A DNA stretch of 64,000 nt from Trinickia acidisoli (GCF_017315725.1 NZ_JAFLRG010000002.1:248001-312000), one strand, 5' to 3'; numbered from the stretch's first letter, positions 26,694 through 36,229 are shown. Notes: a model not told the origin generated them from the letters alone. Program-made: numbers and translations.

Positions 26694-27107
26694 CCTTCGA
26701 ATGGGTACGCTCGCTGGCTATAGCTCGAACCTCAGACAGGAACTGGTCTTCAACGCTATGAATATCACGGCGATTAAGCAAGGCTGCGTCCGTTTAAAGA
26801 ACCCCGACGCTTGCCGTACTATTCTTTTCCTGCCCGATCTCTGGATGCTTATCGAACAGTTGCTGAGGAAGGAGCATGAGCCTGGATTTTACAACGTCGG
26901 AAGTATTTCATTGACGATTGGCGAACTTGCGAGTCGAGTGGCATCGGTATGGGACGTCCCTGTGATCTACGAGGGGACGAGTGAAACCTATTCATTCACA
27001 CTGGACTGTGGAAAGATGCAAGCGGTATGCGGTGAGAATAAAGCATCGATATCGCTCGAGGAGCGATGCCGGGATTTCATTTTCAGCTATAACTCGAAGG
27101 AGGCAAC

Positions 27108-28355
27108 GTGAGGACAAGCGGTCGGACTTTACTCAATTGCCTTTGTTGCGGTTCGTCGGACTTGCGCGTTGTTCTCGATCTGGGTAAACAACCATTGGCG
27201 AATGGGTACACTGATTCGCCGGATGAGTCCGTTGAACACTTTCCGCTTGAATTGAACGTTTGCGGTAAATGCTGGCATGCGCAATTGAGTTATTGTGTCG
27301 ATCGGCATGCCATCTTCGATCGCTATGCTTATACCAGCGGCACGTCTAGCACGTTGAATCATTTCTTCGCCTGGTTCGCACATGCGGCGGCTGTCTGTCT
27401 GAAGCGCGGGGCGCGCGTACTCGAGCTTGCCGCCAACGACGGCAGCCTTATCCAAGCATTGCTTGCCAACGGCCTCGATGCTTTCGGTATCGATCCCGCG
27501 CAAAACATCGTCGAGTCCGCGCAGTCGCGAGGCCTGCCTCTGCGTTGTGGCTACTGGCCACAGACGTCCGATATCGCCGAGGGCACGTATGATGCGATCG
27601 TTTGCATGAATGTTGTAGCTCATGTTGACGACCCGCAAGCGTTTGTCGCGGCGTGTTGCGATAAGCTCTGCCCTGGCGGCGTACTCTTGATACAGCCTTC
27701 TCAGGTCCGCATGTTCGGCAACGGTGAGTTCGACACTTGTTACCACGAGCATATATCGTTCTTCAATACGCGTTCCATGGCTGTGCTCGCGGAATCCTCT
27801 GGCCTCAAACTATATGGCTCTGCGCTCGTGCGTATTCATGGAGACAGCCCAATTTATATCCTGGGCCGTTCGGATGCTCCACCGGCCATCGATAAATGGG
27901 TATCGTCATTGGGTGACGGCGCATTCGCGATTTCTGAGCGCTTGTCCGACTACGAAGCAAAGATTGGCCTTTATGAATGGGACACCTACCATCGCTTTCG
28001 GAAGCAAGCGCAGGCGACGCTCAATGAGCTTGCGTGCGTCGTTGCTGCTCATCGCAGCGAGGGCTTCGATATCGTGTTCGTGGGCGCTGCTGCCAAGGCA
28101 ATGACTGTCATCAACGCCGCGGGAATTCGACCTGATCGATTTCTCGATGAAGCAGTCCTCAAGATCGGACTCTGTGCTCCGGGCATCGGAACGCGAATTG
28201 AACCGCTCGAGGTGTGCACGACACTTCTCCGACCGGCGCTCTTCGTTATCACGGCATGGAATTTCCGCCAGGAGCTGCATGCCAAGCTTTGCGATCGCGG
28301 CGTTCCGGTCGGTTCGAAGTTTTATTGCTACTTTCCAGTACCCGAGTATCTTTGA
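27108..28355 (+). CDS. SAM-dependent C-methyltransferase for deoxysugars, zinc-binding type
   Basis: A 415-residue protein. The N-terminal putative zinc-binding domain has CLCCGSSDLRVVLDLGKQPL and VCGKCWHAQLSYCV (paired CxxC), followed by the Rossmann-fold methyltransferase with VLELAANDGSLIQALLANGL (motif I) and YDAIVCMNVVAHVDDPQAF, and the C-terminal methyltransferase-associated domain (GFDIVFVGAAAKAMTVINAA, YFPVPEYL). This order matches NDP-sugar C-methyltransferases (TylCIII/Hypo-methyltransferase type). ATG overlaps the epimerase stop, so they formed a nucleotide-sugar pathway with the glycosyltransferase after it. Confidence 0.85.
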   Translation: MRTSGRTLLNCLCCGSSDLRVVLDLGKQPLANGYTDSPDESVEHFPLELNVCGKCWHAQLSYCVDRHAIFDRYAYTSGTSSTLNHFFAWFAHAAAVCLKRGARVLELAANDGSLIQALLANGLDAFGIDPAQNIVESAQSRGLPLRCGYWPQTSDIAEGTYDAIVCMNVVAHVDDPQAFVAACCDKLCPGGVLLIQPSQVRMFGNGEFDTCYHEHISFFNTRSMAVLAESSGLKLYGSALVRIHGDSPIYILGRSDAPPAIDKWVSSLGDGAFAISERLSDYEAKIGLYEWDTYHRFRKQAQATLNELACVVAAHRSEGFDIVFVGAAAKAMTVINAAGIRPDRFLDEAVLKIGLCAPGIGTRIEPLEVCTTLLRPALFVITAWNFRQELHAKLCDRGVPVGSKFYCYFPVPEYL

Positions 28356-28365
28356 TGCGACAAGT

Positions 28366-29211
28366 ATGAGAACAGTCATTTCTCACTTCTATAACGAGGC
28401 TTATCTCATGCCGTGGTGGTTAAAGCACCATCTACCGTTGTTCGATTACGGAATCCTAATCGATCACGGCTCCACGGACGAATCTGTCGACATAATTAGG
28501 ACCATGGCGCCACATTGGCGTCTTGTTCGTAGCACGTTGCTCACATTCGACTCCCTTTTAACCGACTTCGAGGTGATGACTTATGAAAGGGACGTGCCAG
28601 GATGGAAGATCGTACTGAACACAACCGAATTCTTGATGCCTGCTTGTGATCTGGCTGCCGTGGAGGCGCAAACGCTAGGTGAGGGGCGTAAGGGGCTGGC
28701 TTGCTCCGGCGTGATTTGTGTCGATGAAGATCCGTCCACCGCCCCTGATCCAGCAAGATCTTTATTGCTGCAAAAGCATTGGGGCATCGACGACAACCTC
28801 ATACTTGAGACCGAGGATCGACTGGCAATCGGCCTTACATTCGAGCCCGAGAGAAACCGCTTTTATCACTGTAGCCCTATCGGTGCTTATCAGCCCGGTC
28901 GTCATCATTCATATCATGTGGATTCCGCGCATAGATATTTGGATTTGATGGTGTTTTATTACAATTATGCACCTTGGAATGACAGAGTAATCGCCAGAAA
29001 ACTCCAGATCAGGGCAAGATGTAGCCGTGATGACTTGAAGCGAGGATGGAGTGCAAAACACACTAAGGATATCGCGTCATTGGAAAAGGATTACGACAGA
29101 ATTCGCCCTCATGCTGTCGATCTCTACTCGCATCGATATTGCGCAGATGCGCTATATCGACTTGCGGAACGTGAAAAGTTGCAGCTAAGCTTATCGGCAC
29201 GGCAGAGTTGA
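28366..29211 (+). CDS. Glycosyltransferase family 2-like protein
   Basis: A 281-residue protein from ATG 28366, ten bases after the methyltransferase stop. It begins MRTVISHFYNEAYLMPWWLK and has LIDHGSTDESVDIIRTMAP, the pattern of GT2-like transferases (Gly-Ser-Thr-Asp in the donor site), followed by WKIVLNTTEFLMPACDL. The C-terminal half has HCSPIGAYQPGRHHSYHVDS and a basic end. It would attach a modified deoxysugar to a surface glycan, or it is an inactive relative. With the epimerase broken the pathway may have lost its donor. Confidence 0.75.
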   Translation: MRTVISHFYNEAYLMPWWLKHHLPLFDYGILIDHGSTDESVDIIRTMAPHWRLVRSTLLTFDSLLTDFEVMTYERDVPGWKIVLNTTEFLMPACDLAAVEAQTLGEGRKGLACSGVICVDEDPSTAPDPARSLLLQKHWGIDDNLILETEDRLAIGLTFEPERNRFYHCSPIGAYQPGRHHSYHVDSAHRYLDLMVFYYNYAPWNDRVIARKLQIRARCSRDDLKRGWSAKHTKDIASLEKDYDRIRPHAVDLYSHRYCADALYRLAEREKLQLSLSARQS

Positions 29212-29282
29212 CTGGCAGTTGAGTTGCATTTCTAATCTTACTGTACCAATAAATCGATCTTGAAAGCGGAGCAAAACGGACT

Positions 29283-29555
29283 TTACTGAACCCGACGCGC
29301 GATGTAGGCCGCGATACGCTGGCGCAACGTGGTAATAGAGTCAGTCACGTGGTGCCGCGTACGGTGGGGACCCTCGTAGTACGTAACTGTTAGCGCCGAT
29401 GTAAGCTCGATAACGCGTGGTCGGTGATTGTCGAGCGCGACGCGCTCGGTGAAGACGAGCATCGATGGAATATGTCGTTGCTCGCACTGACGGAAACGTA
29501 CGGCTTCACACCGAAGGTGTGGAGCCTCCATCGGGCTAAAATAGCCCTGTGTCAT
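29283..29555 (-). CDS. Small unrecognised protein
   Basis: A 90-codon frame starting MTQGYFSPMEAPHLRCEAVR and ending TTLRQRIAAYIARRVQ. The middle (VALDNHRPRVIELTSALTVT) looks like a regular protein with alternating beta-strand and helix, and the end is helical and basic. No family recognised and no strong ribosome-binding site. Coding is plausible but unproven. Confidence 0.35.
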   Translation of the reverse strand: MTQGYFSPMEAPHLRCEAVRFRQCEQRHIPSMLVFTERVALDNHRPRVIELTSALTVTYYEGPHRTRHHVTDSITTLRQRIAAYIARRVQ

Positions 29556-29654
29556 TGATCGCGTACCCCTTGTCGAACAAAGCCCGGCATCGGCAGGGGT
29601 AGTGTAAGTCGCAGCAAGCCACACTTGTGGCCATTAGCCAACGAAAGGGGGAGG

Positions 29655-30311
29655 ATGCCGATTCTTGATGGGGAGACATGTGGTGGCGCTTGCTCGAACA
29701 GATCGTGCCAATCGCACTCCCTGCGCGTTCCAGTCTACGGGAAAAGGGGATTGTCGGATGGCGATACGGTAACACAGTTGCTCATTAGCAAAAGAACGGG
29801 GAACTCTTATGAACTATATGTATGTCGACATGGCGGGGCTTTTGCAACGGTTCGACAAATTATGCCCGAAGGCCCCGGGCGTCTCGGAGGCTTTTGTGGG
29901 AGAAAAACAGGTAGCAGAGGAATGCCGTTCTCGTTTGCTAAGCCGCGCGATGTGCATGTGAGAGTTGCGGAAATGAGGTTTGTTTTAACGTCGCTGTTTG
30001 GCAAGGATGCGGCAAAGGTTGACATTCGTGCTGCGGATGCGGATCATTCGGCACTCGGACTTCGAGAAAGAAGCAGGGGCTATTATTTGGGTGTGCCAGC
30101 CGGCTTGCTCTTGGCCGACCCAAGTACTCGAGCCGGGTCGACAAAGCCAGCGTACGAGCGAATCACGGATTGGTTAACGCAGTGTGGTGCCGTCGTCAAA
30201 GTAGTTACTCCTGAGATTACTGTTTCGCCTGCCGCCGCTGCTCCGGCTGCTGTACTTCGGTCATCCAGTCCTCTACCACAACCACAGGTGGGCGGGCCAG
30301 GTCGCGTATAA
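29655..30311 (+). CDS. Unknown Cys-containing protein, possible effector
   Basis: A 218-residue protein from ATG 29655 with RBS GGGGGAGG. The start MPILDGETCGGACSNRSCQS has three clustered Cys; later come ELYVCRHGGAFATVRQIMPE, GFCGRKTGSRGMPF and a helical part ending TDWLTQCGAVVKVVTPEITV, then an Ala/Pro/Ser-rich tail (SPAAAAPAAVLRSSSPLPQP). I do not recognise a family. No signal peptide. The disordered tail and location beside IS debris resemble accessory effector-type genes, which is inference only. An IS3 remnant begins 25 bp downstream. Confidence 0.5.
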   Translation: MPILDGETCGGACSNRSCQSHSLRVPVYGKRGLSDGDTVTQLLISKRTGNSYELYVCRHGGAFATVRQIMPEGPGRLGGFCGRKTGSRGMPFSFAKPRDVHVRVAEMRFVLTSLFGKDAAKVDIRAADADHSALGLRERSRGYYLGVPAGLLLADPSTRAGSTKPAYERITDWLTQCGAVVKVVTPEITVSPAAAAPAAVLRSSSPLPQPQVGGPGRV

Positions 30312-30335
30312 ACTCGACCAAGGAAGGAAAGAAGA

Positions 30336-30600
30336 GATGTTCAAGGTACCGTATCAGGTGTACACGGCAGAATTCAAGGAAGCGGCCGTGCAACGAGTTA
30401 AGGACGGGCAAGGCATGAGCGCCGTGGCGCGCGATTGGGTATGCCGTACAGACGCTACGCAACTGGCTCAAGGCGTCGGAAGCCGCCAAGCTGAACGGCT
30501 CGGGGGCGAAGGTCGTCACGGCGGAACAGCTGGAGCTCTCGCGCCTGGGGGCAGAGAACAAGCGCTTGCAGATGGAGCTGGAAATCGCAAAAAAATGTAT
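30336..30600 (+). pseudogene. IS3-family OrfA remnant with frameshift
   Basis: The frame begins MFKVPYQVYTAEFKEAAVQR and VKDGQGMSAVARD, the helix-turn-helix start of an IS3-family OrfA. A one-base change near 30440 moves the rest into another frame, where it reads VQTLRNWLKASEAAKLNGSG and VTAEQLELSRLGAENKRLQM, followed by a run of seven A as at a programmed frameshift site. OrfB is missing. RBS AGGAAAGAAGAG precedes the ATG. It is a decayed fragment. Confidence 0.85.
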
Positions 30601-30839
30601 GGTCCGCCCCGGTTTTGCAAGCGAGCCCTTGGACGATGAAGCAGTTTGCGTAAATGTATCCGGCCTCTCGCGAGTCAGCCGCTTTTGACGGCAAGGCCAT
30701 GATGGGATATGCGCGCCCGGTTCCCAATAAGTGGCTCGGCCTCGAGCAGCCGTTTTTTGCCCCGGGTTTACCGAACGCCGTAGCACAGTTTCGTCATCAG
30801 GTATCAGCCTGCAAACCTGGAAGGATGTTCACTGCGTCC

Positions 30840-31330
30840 TATTGCTGTTTCGGTTGCCGGAGATAGAGCGCCCCCGGTCTGGTCAGCACGGGCCACGCGA
30901 TTCGGGCGAGCTTGTTTGCGAGGGCAACGATGATCTTGTTGCGATGTATGCCTCTGGCTTCCATCCGACCGATCCATGCGCCTGATGATCTCTTGCGCGA
31001 TCAAGGTGCAAGACGCAGGAGCGAGCGCCATGCACAAGCAGCTTGCGCAAATAGGGATTGCCACGCTTGCTGATTCCGAGCAAGCGCTGCTTGCCGCCCG
31101 TGGAGAACTCTTTCGGCACGAGACCGAGCCAGGCGACCAGACTGAAACTGTATTCCTGTGCCGGCGAAAGCGGTAATAGCTGTCGCCGTCAGTTGACCAA
31201 TTCCCGACACTGATGTCAGCCGTGTAGCGGCATCGTCGGCGCTGCGCGGGCAAGAAATTCGATGAGGCGGTCGCGCGTAAATCTACTTCTGAACATCGGC
31301 TTGCCAGCAAAATCGAGACCGGCGGGCCCT
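30840..31330 (-). pseudogene. IS110-family transposase remnant, C-terminal part, several frameshifts
   Basis: Pieces of an IS110 transposase can be followed across frames on the minus strand: KPMFRSRFTRDRLIEFLAR, MSGIGQLTATAITAFAG, GKQRLLGISKRGNPYLRKLL (the Transposase_20 signature), then VHGARSCVLHLDR and HRNKIIVALANKLARIAWPV ending near 30840. The N-terminal catalytic part is absent here. A possible 5' remnant of the same kind of element is at 32232-32339 on the other strand. Confidence 0.85.
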
Positions 31331-31892
31331 CCGCAGCTCCTGGAGGTCTTAGCGAGCTTGGCAACCTAGGGCCAAAAATCGAGGCCACCGCTTGTCGGTG
31401 GCTTTCTTGCAAATGTTTTTCCGCTTCTCTTCGGCAATGCTGTTCAAACATTAGCCGCTCGTCCCGGCGCACGACCGCAAAGGCGCGCACCTCATGGTTA
31501 TAAGGGGAAGGCTCTACGACACCAGGTTCACTTGCTGCACATACTTTATCGGCTGCGCTGTCCAGCACCTTGTTGAACCGATGGCTCTCGCGACAGGGTA
31601 TGGCGTATCCATTTTCCTTGAGTGCAATTATTCCTATTCTTTGGGCTTCCGACGCTAGCCAATCTGTTTGACTGCTTGTCCTCCCGTATTCGCAAACGTA
31701 AGCTGCGTGCAGAAGTCGGGTTATTTGCCAATGAATCTCATCAGGAGACCCAGGTGAGGGATGGCGCTTGTCGGCTGAATAAGTCGACGCAAAGACCCTG
31801 TCACGCGCAGCGACCGAGTATAAAAGACGAGCGTCCCAAGAGGTAAGGTGAACGTATTGCTCTTCCCCGATTGTAATCGCACTCATTATCAT
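31256..31892 (-). pseudogene. Unknown gene running into IS110 remnant, C-terminus lost
   Basis: The frame begins MIMSAITIGEEQYVHLTSWD and shows regular protein-like segments (AAYVCEYGRTSSQTDWLASE, AQRIGIIALKENGYAIPCRE, VRAFAVVRRDERLMFEQHCR, REAEKHLQESHRQAVAS). Around 31330 it passes into IS110 sequence in a wrong frame, so the natural C-terminus is gone. I do not recognise the family. AT content is higher than in neighbouring GC-rich genes. It may be part of an imported block. Confidence 0.5.
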
Positions 31893-32231
31893 TATAGATT
31901 CCCTGTTAATTGTAAACGGTTGTTCATAGCATTGGCTTATACAGAAGTGCCTGTGTTCACGCGACTACATAATGCATGTAGGGCTGTAGATTAGATGCAG
32001 TCGACGTACATAGGTTATACGAATCGCAGGACTTTCGGCACGAACCTCGCGGCGATTGCGTTTGACTTTCCGATGACTAACGTATAGTGAAGCAGCGTTT
32101 GTAAGCTGTTGGCCGATTTCGAATGTAAGGAACTTCCCCGTCCCGAGGCTGCGGCGGAAGCCGCAGCCTCGGCATCAAAGTGCCATGATGAGGTCTCGGC
32201 CTTCATCAAGCACCAATAGGTGAGGAAGTCC

Positions 32232-32339
32232 ATGTCCATTGCTACCGTCGGCATCGATCTTGCCAAGAACGTGTTTGTTATCCATGGCGTGGATAAGGCT
32301 GGCAAGGCGGTATTGCTCAAGCCCATAGCATCTACATAA
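32232..32339 (+). pseudogene. IS110-family transposase remnant, first 35 codons
   Basis: From ATG 32232 the frame reads MSIATVGIDLAKNVFVIHGV then DKAGKAVLLKP and ends at a stop. This is the N-terminus of an IS110 transposase, with the first catalytic Asp in GIDLAK. It is cut after 35 codons. The surrounding 31893-32231 and 32340-32615 contain no other convincing gene. Confidence 0.85.
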
Positions 32340-32615
32340 GTCATTAGCCGAGGCCTTCACGGAGGGCACGTAACGTGTCAGCGGCGGCAAGCACTTTATC
32401 AAGGCCGCGCCAGATGGTCCTGGCGTTCGTTGGGTGATGCGATTCATACGCCGCTGTGCGGCGCTAGCCACAACCTGCGGATAATTTTGCGCAAACTGCG
32501 GCTTTTTGCCCTGATTCTCGTCGCTTTGCTCAGCTTCCAAATCGCCGCGTCGTCGAAGGCGCAGCTACATCTGCGCGACAAAACGAATTGTTCGGGGGTC
32601 GACTTCTTGCGCAAG

Positions 32616-33146
32616 CTAATTTCCCGTCTCTATTTCAGCCCGTGTTACGGAGTTTTCTGAGACTCGCCCCATCAATAGCGCATCTTCAAACTTTCCGTTT
32701 CGACGTGCAATGCATCGAGCGATACCTTCAGTTTTAAAGCCGGCTCGCTGATAAATTCGAATAGCATGCTCGTTATCGGTGTAGACCATCAGACCTAGTC
32801 TTAATATGCCGAGCCAATTCTCGGCAAGGTCAACCCCTCGCTCTAAGAGAGCACTTCCTATGCCCTGTCCTTGAAATTCCTCATGAACTAGCAGGCCAAT
32901 CTCGGCAGAATGTGAGCGGCGACCAGACATTGGGGAAATCGATATCGTCCCCAACACGCGTTCGTCGGACGTCCGGACGGCGATTAATCTGGTCACATTG
33001 GGCGGCGACTGCTCGAGCGTTTTTCTTATCGCATCCCGTGACTGTAGTGGCATTTGTAACCCACCCCATTGACAGCTTGGCGATAGCCAAATGTCGGCAA
33101 TGCCATTCCAGTATTTCATTTCAAATCCAATTATCTCGTATTTCAT
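32616..33146 (-). CDS. GNAT-family N-acetyltransferase
   Basis: A 176-residue acetyltransferase with strong RBS AAGGAGG five bases before the ATG. The GNAT core is clear: VLGTISISPMSGRRSHSAEI (beta 4), acetyl-CoA loop LVHEEFQGQGIGSALLERGV (Q/RxxGxG/A), and LRLGLMVYTDNEHAIRIYQR then AGFKTEGIARC (motif B). It would acetylate an amine on a small molecule or protein; substrate unknown. It lies downstream of the MFS and ATP-grasp genes on the same strand, separated by 393 bp, and could modify or detoxify their product (inference). Confidence 0.9.
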   Translation of the reverse strand: MKYEIIGFEMKYWNGIADIWLSPSCQWGGLQMPLQSRDAIRKTLEQSPPNVTRLIAVRTSDERVLGTISISPMSGRRSHSAEIGLLVHEEFQGQGIGSALLERGVDLAENWLGILRLGLMVYTDNEHAIRIYQRAGFKTEGIARCIARRNGKFEDALLMGRVSENSVTRAEIETGN

Positions 33147-33538
33147 GTAACCTCCTTTGTTGCGTATGGTTTAAAAAAGAGCCCGATGGGGCTGTGAACT
33201 TGCTCAAACCCCAATCGTCGTGACAGAGGATCGAGGGTATACGAAAACGAATCATTAAGGGTGAATGGTCGATGTTGATTGAGTTATTTCTTCCTCGGGC
33301 AAAAGCCACGCTGCCTCAAGTATTTCGGCTGCAAATCGGTGCTAGACAGGGCTGTATTAGCAGGCATTCTGTTTGTAAATGCGGATCGGGGCTGCGATCA
33401 CGACAAATACCGTCGCGTCTCTCATGAGTGTAATATCTCTAACTACATTATTTGATATGGTTATTTGCATGAAAATTGCCATGGGAAAGTACAGTGGACC
33501 ATCAAGCGTACGCATGCTGGGTTGCATTATTTCTATAT
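33147..33538. other. Gene-poor AT-rich interval
   Basis: Nothing beyond short frames is seen in this 392-bp stretch between the GNAT gene and the MFS gene. It is AT-rich compared with the window and may hold the GNAT promoter; none was assigned. Confidence 0.4.
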
Positions 33539-34867
33539 TCAACGTAGCGCTTCGAGCATTGCTCCGACATTTATGAGGCATTTCTCAAACTTAGCTGTTA
33601 CTTGATCTGGTGGAACACCTTCAGGCAGCTCAGCAGTCCTTATGAAACCGTCTCCACCATGACTGCGCGAAGCTAAATCTTGCAGTACAAGAACCATGGC
33701 GATCGAGACGGATACGACTACACCGGTCAATACAAACATCAGCTTCGGATCCACGGTAAGATATGAAATCGAAGAAGCGAAAAATACTGGTGCGATCGCT
33801 CGTCCCATTTGATTTACTAAGTTAAACCGGGCTGCCCAGTCAGATCCCTCCGCCTTCGACGAAACATGTTTGAAGAGAAAGGCGCGTTGCACCATTCGCA
33901 TGAGACTATTTCCTGCCCCCATAAAGAGTGAACTGAAGCAAACGACAAAGAGCAAATTACTTGCTACCAAAAGACAATGTGCTAATAGATATCCAATGCC
34001 AATCGATAGTTGCAGCAGTCGACTTGAATGGGTGAGAAATTTGCAGGTGTATCCGATTAAAATGGCACCGGCCGCCGCAGTAGCGGATGCGAGTCCATAG
34101 CTTGCAGCACTCCATCCTTTCGCGTTTAAAAATATCAAAGGCACCAGAAAGTTGAAGGCCCCCACTTGAATTGCAATGAGTCCAAGGATTGCTAGGCTTC
34201 CCATCATGCTGATGGAGTTTTGTAAGCTCCTAATGCCTCTTCGACTCGTATCCGTGGGAGGCGATGTGCAGATTGCGTTGTTAGAACGTAATTTTGCAAA
34301 ATCGGGAAACAACGATGGTATCCAAATGCCAACCCACATAGCTAAGGCAATCGCAAATAATTCGATACCCAGTCCCGTGCTTCCTAGCAGCAACCCAGCT
34401 AGCAGAGCACCAAAAGAAGCACCCAACTGAATGCTTGTCTGCAAAAGGCGTGATGCCTCAATTTCGGGTAGAACACCATCAAATGCTGCAAAGGAAAAAT
34501 GAGTTTCCAGTGTTTGTTGAGCTAGACTTCCGAACGCAGTGCATACAACCAACAATATGTACAGGACCCATAACTCGGTGACGAAATATGTCAATATATA
34601 ACTTCCCGCGATCGCCAATGCGGAAAGTACTCGTAGGCGCTGAAATTTGATGAGTGGGCGGTGTCGTACGCTCATTGCTAAGCGCCGCGAGATTCTTTGA
34701 GCAATAAAAGGGATTAGGGTAATTAATGTAAGCACAAGTCCGAGAACGGCTAATGACCGGTGATTTTTGAGCAGACGCCATACGACAATAAAATTCATCA
34801 TTGAATCGCCGCACAGCGTTATTGCCAAAAATACTGTCAGCGATATCCTCTCTGCGCGGCTCATCAT
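33539..34867 (-). CDS. MFS transporter
   Basis: A 442-residue integral membrane protein with about 12 hydrophobic segments, starting MMSRAERISLTVFLAITLCG. The post-TM2/3 loop has AQRISRRLAMSVRHRPLIKF and later GYTCKFLTHSSRLLQLSIGI as in drug and metabolite exporters of the major facilitator superfamily. Its start overlaps the ATP-grasp stop by 4 bp, so the pair is coupled. Export of a peptide made by the ATP-grasp ligase is the most natural reading, comparable to BacE beside BacD in bacilysin clusters (established example; assignment here is inference). AT-rich codon use differs from the neighbours. Confidence 0.85.
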   Translation of the reverse strand: MMSRAERISLTVFLAITLCGDSMMNFIVVWRLLKNHRSLAVLGLVLTLITLIPFIAQRISRRLAMSVRHRPLIKFQRLRVLSALAIAGSYILTYFVTELWVLYILLVVCTAFGSLAQQTLETHFSFAAFDGVLPEIEASRLLQTSIQLGASFGALLAGLLLGSTGLGIELFAIALAMWVGIWIPSLFPDFAKLRSNNAICTSPPTDTSRRGIRSLQNSISMMGSLAILGLIAIQVGAFNFLVPLIFLNAKGWSAASYGLASATAAAGAILIGYTCKFLTHSSRLLQLSIGIGYLLAHCLLVASNLLFVVCFSSLFMGAGNSLMRMVQRAFLFKHVSSKAEGSDWAARFNLVNQMGRAIAPVFFASSISYLTVDPKLMFVLTGVVVSVSIAMVLVLQDLASRSHGGDGFIRTAELPEGVPPDQVTAKFEKCLINVGAMLEALR

Positions 34868-36123
34868 TCGGTGATTAGATGAATTTCTTTCGAGAGATCC
34901 AAAGCTAATTTCTCAGCAATCGCCGCATCAGGAACCCCTTCGCACTCGATGCCAACAGACAGAATAGCGGCAATATCAAAGCCGTTTGGTGCCGAATGCA
35001 CTTGCGCCCCAATCGGCGCCAACGGGTAATAGTCGATAAAACCGGACTTGGTCTTTGCGATTCCGGGAGAATTGCAAATAATTCTTCCATCACAATACAT
35101 CAGCTTCATGCACGTCGCTCGCGTGGGGGTGTGGCGCCTCATAAAGCCCGCAGGGGTAAATGATAATTGTGGCATGAGCGACGCGAGGTGAGCGGAAACC
35201 ATATCTACCCCGTACACATCAAAAATATTGCGGTAGACGCGACCACCTGACAATCGACAGCTAAACTCTACCACTCGAAAATTCCCATTAGCATCGCGTC
35301 GCAGTTCGACGTTAAACATTGAATTTTTGACGTCAAGTGCGTCGCAAATCGCTGCAGCAATGCTGGATAGCTCATTTTCGCGCTCAGGTTCTTTAAACGG
35401 TAAGGAATATAAATCTTCTTCAAAATATGGGCCACCCATGTCCTTTTTATTATGAATGCCACCTAAAAAGAATGTGCCGTCAATTACTACACCATCTAGC
35501 GTGACCTCGGTGCCAGGGAGGTATTCCTCGATGATCATACTGCTTGAGTTATCTGACTCCTTCGAGAAATATAGCCCTTTACTGGTTCCCATGAAATTCT
35601 CGATCGACTCTACTTCATTTTTCAGGGAGTCTTCATTTTGAGCAAGACTTACATTTATACTTGAGGCAGCTCTGGTTGGTTTTATGATGACAGGGAAGCC
35701 AATTTCCCTTGCTGCTGCCAATGCTCCTTCGATATCTTTGACGGGTCGATACTTTACGCTAGGGATGGCGGCGCTCGACAAAAGCTTGCGTTGCATGGAT
35801 TTGTCTCGACAAATTTTCGCTGCCCATACGGAGGCACCAGGAACCCCTAGCGCTTCATTAATATGGGCGCACAATATAATGTCTGTTTCTTGGAATGTAA
35901 CGGCGCAAGAAACGCCATGCTTCTTTGCTATTTCAATGGAGTGATCAATTTCATTACTCGTGACATCGCCGCCAATATGCTCGATGGTGTAGAAGCGAGA
36001 CGTATCCTCGATGTCGTTGCGCGCAGTGAGGGCTACTATATTAATGCCTAATCGCTTGATTTGAGCGATGTTCTCGCCGTGTACAGCGCAACCTTTTCGC
36101 ATTACTAGCAAAATTGTTTTCAT
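34864..36123 (-). CDS. ATP-grasp ligase, possibly amino-acid or peptide ligase
   Basis: A 419-residue ATP-grasp enzyme. It shows an N-terminal pre-ATP-grasp Rossmann region (KTILLVMRKGCAVHGENIAQ), ATP-binding segments FPVIIKPTRAASSINVSLAQ and SSSMIIEEYLPGTEVTLDGV, and metal-binding residues in MFNVELRRDANGNFRVVEFS and CRLSGGRVYRN. The family joins a carboxylate to an amine with ATP hydrolysis; L-amino-acid ligases and carbamoyl-phosphate-like ligases share this layout. No clear Shine-Dalgarno sequence precedes ATG 36123. It is AT-rich, with the MFS gene overlapping it, suggesting transfer from a low-GC donor. Substrate is unknown. Confidence 0.85.
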   Translation of the reverse strand: MKTILLVMRKGCAVHGENIAQIKRLGINIVALTARNDIEDTSRFYTIEHIGGDVTSNEIDHSIEIAKKHGVSCAVTFQETDIILCAHINEALGVPGASVWAAKICRDKSMQRKLLSSAAIPSVKYRPVKDIEGALAAAREIGFPVIIKPTRAASSINVSLAQNEDSLKNEVESIENFMGTSKGLYFSKESDNSSSMIIEEYLPGTEVTLDGVVIDGTFFLGGIHNKKDMGGPYFEEDLYSLPFKEPERENELSSIAAAICDALDVKNSMFNVELRRDANGNFRVVEFSCRLSGGRVYRNIFDVYGVDMVSAHLASLMPQLSFTPAGFMRRHTPTRATCMKLMYCDGRIICNSPGIAKTKSGFIDYYPLAPIGAQVHSAPNGFDIAAILSVGIECEGVPDAAIAEKLALDLSKEIHLITE

Positions 36124-36229
36124 TTGAGTTTGCGTTTAATGTTTTATGGAAATTTTATGAATCAATAAAGCCATATAAGACCGTAATGTGAGCGGCGCGA
36201 ATTCCACTGCGATTTGTTGAATAAATCGC

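Larger units (their letters stand above)
24736..27111 (+). pseudogene. NAD-dependent sugar epimerase/dehydratase, split by an IS4-family insertion
   Basis: The N-terminal half (ATG 24736 to 25208) starts MNILLIGGCGYIGGFLYPRL, a Rossmann fold with GxxGxxG, and contains WFAGHSSVG, YASTGSLYS and the catalytic-type NAYDVSKFAFD (YxxxK). The C-terminal half resumes at 26703 and gives GTLAGYSSNLRQELVFNAMN through RCRDFIFSYNSKEAT. Removing 25209-26693 plus one copy of the 9-bp duplication CCTTCGAAT joins the halves in frame as ...GLRMGTLAGYSSN..., a protein of about 293 residues. The 3' end overlaps the methyltransferase start by 4 bp. The gene was an extended-SDR nucleotide-sugar enzyme and is now inactive. 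Confidence 0.9.
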
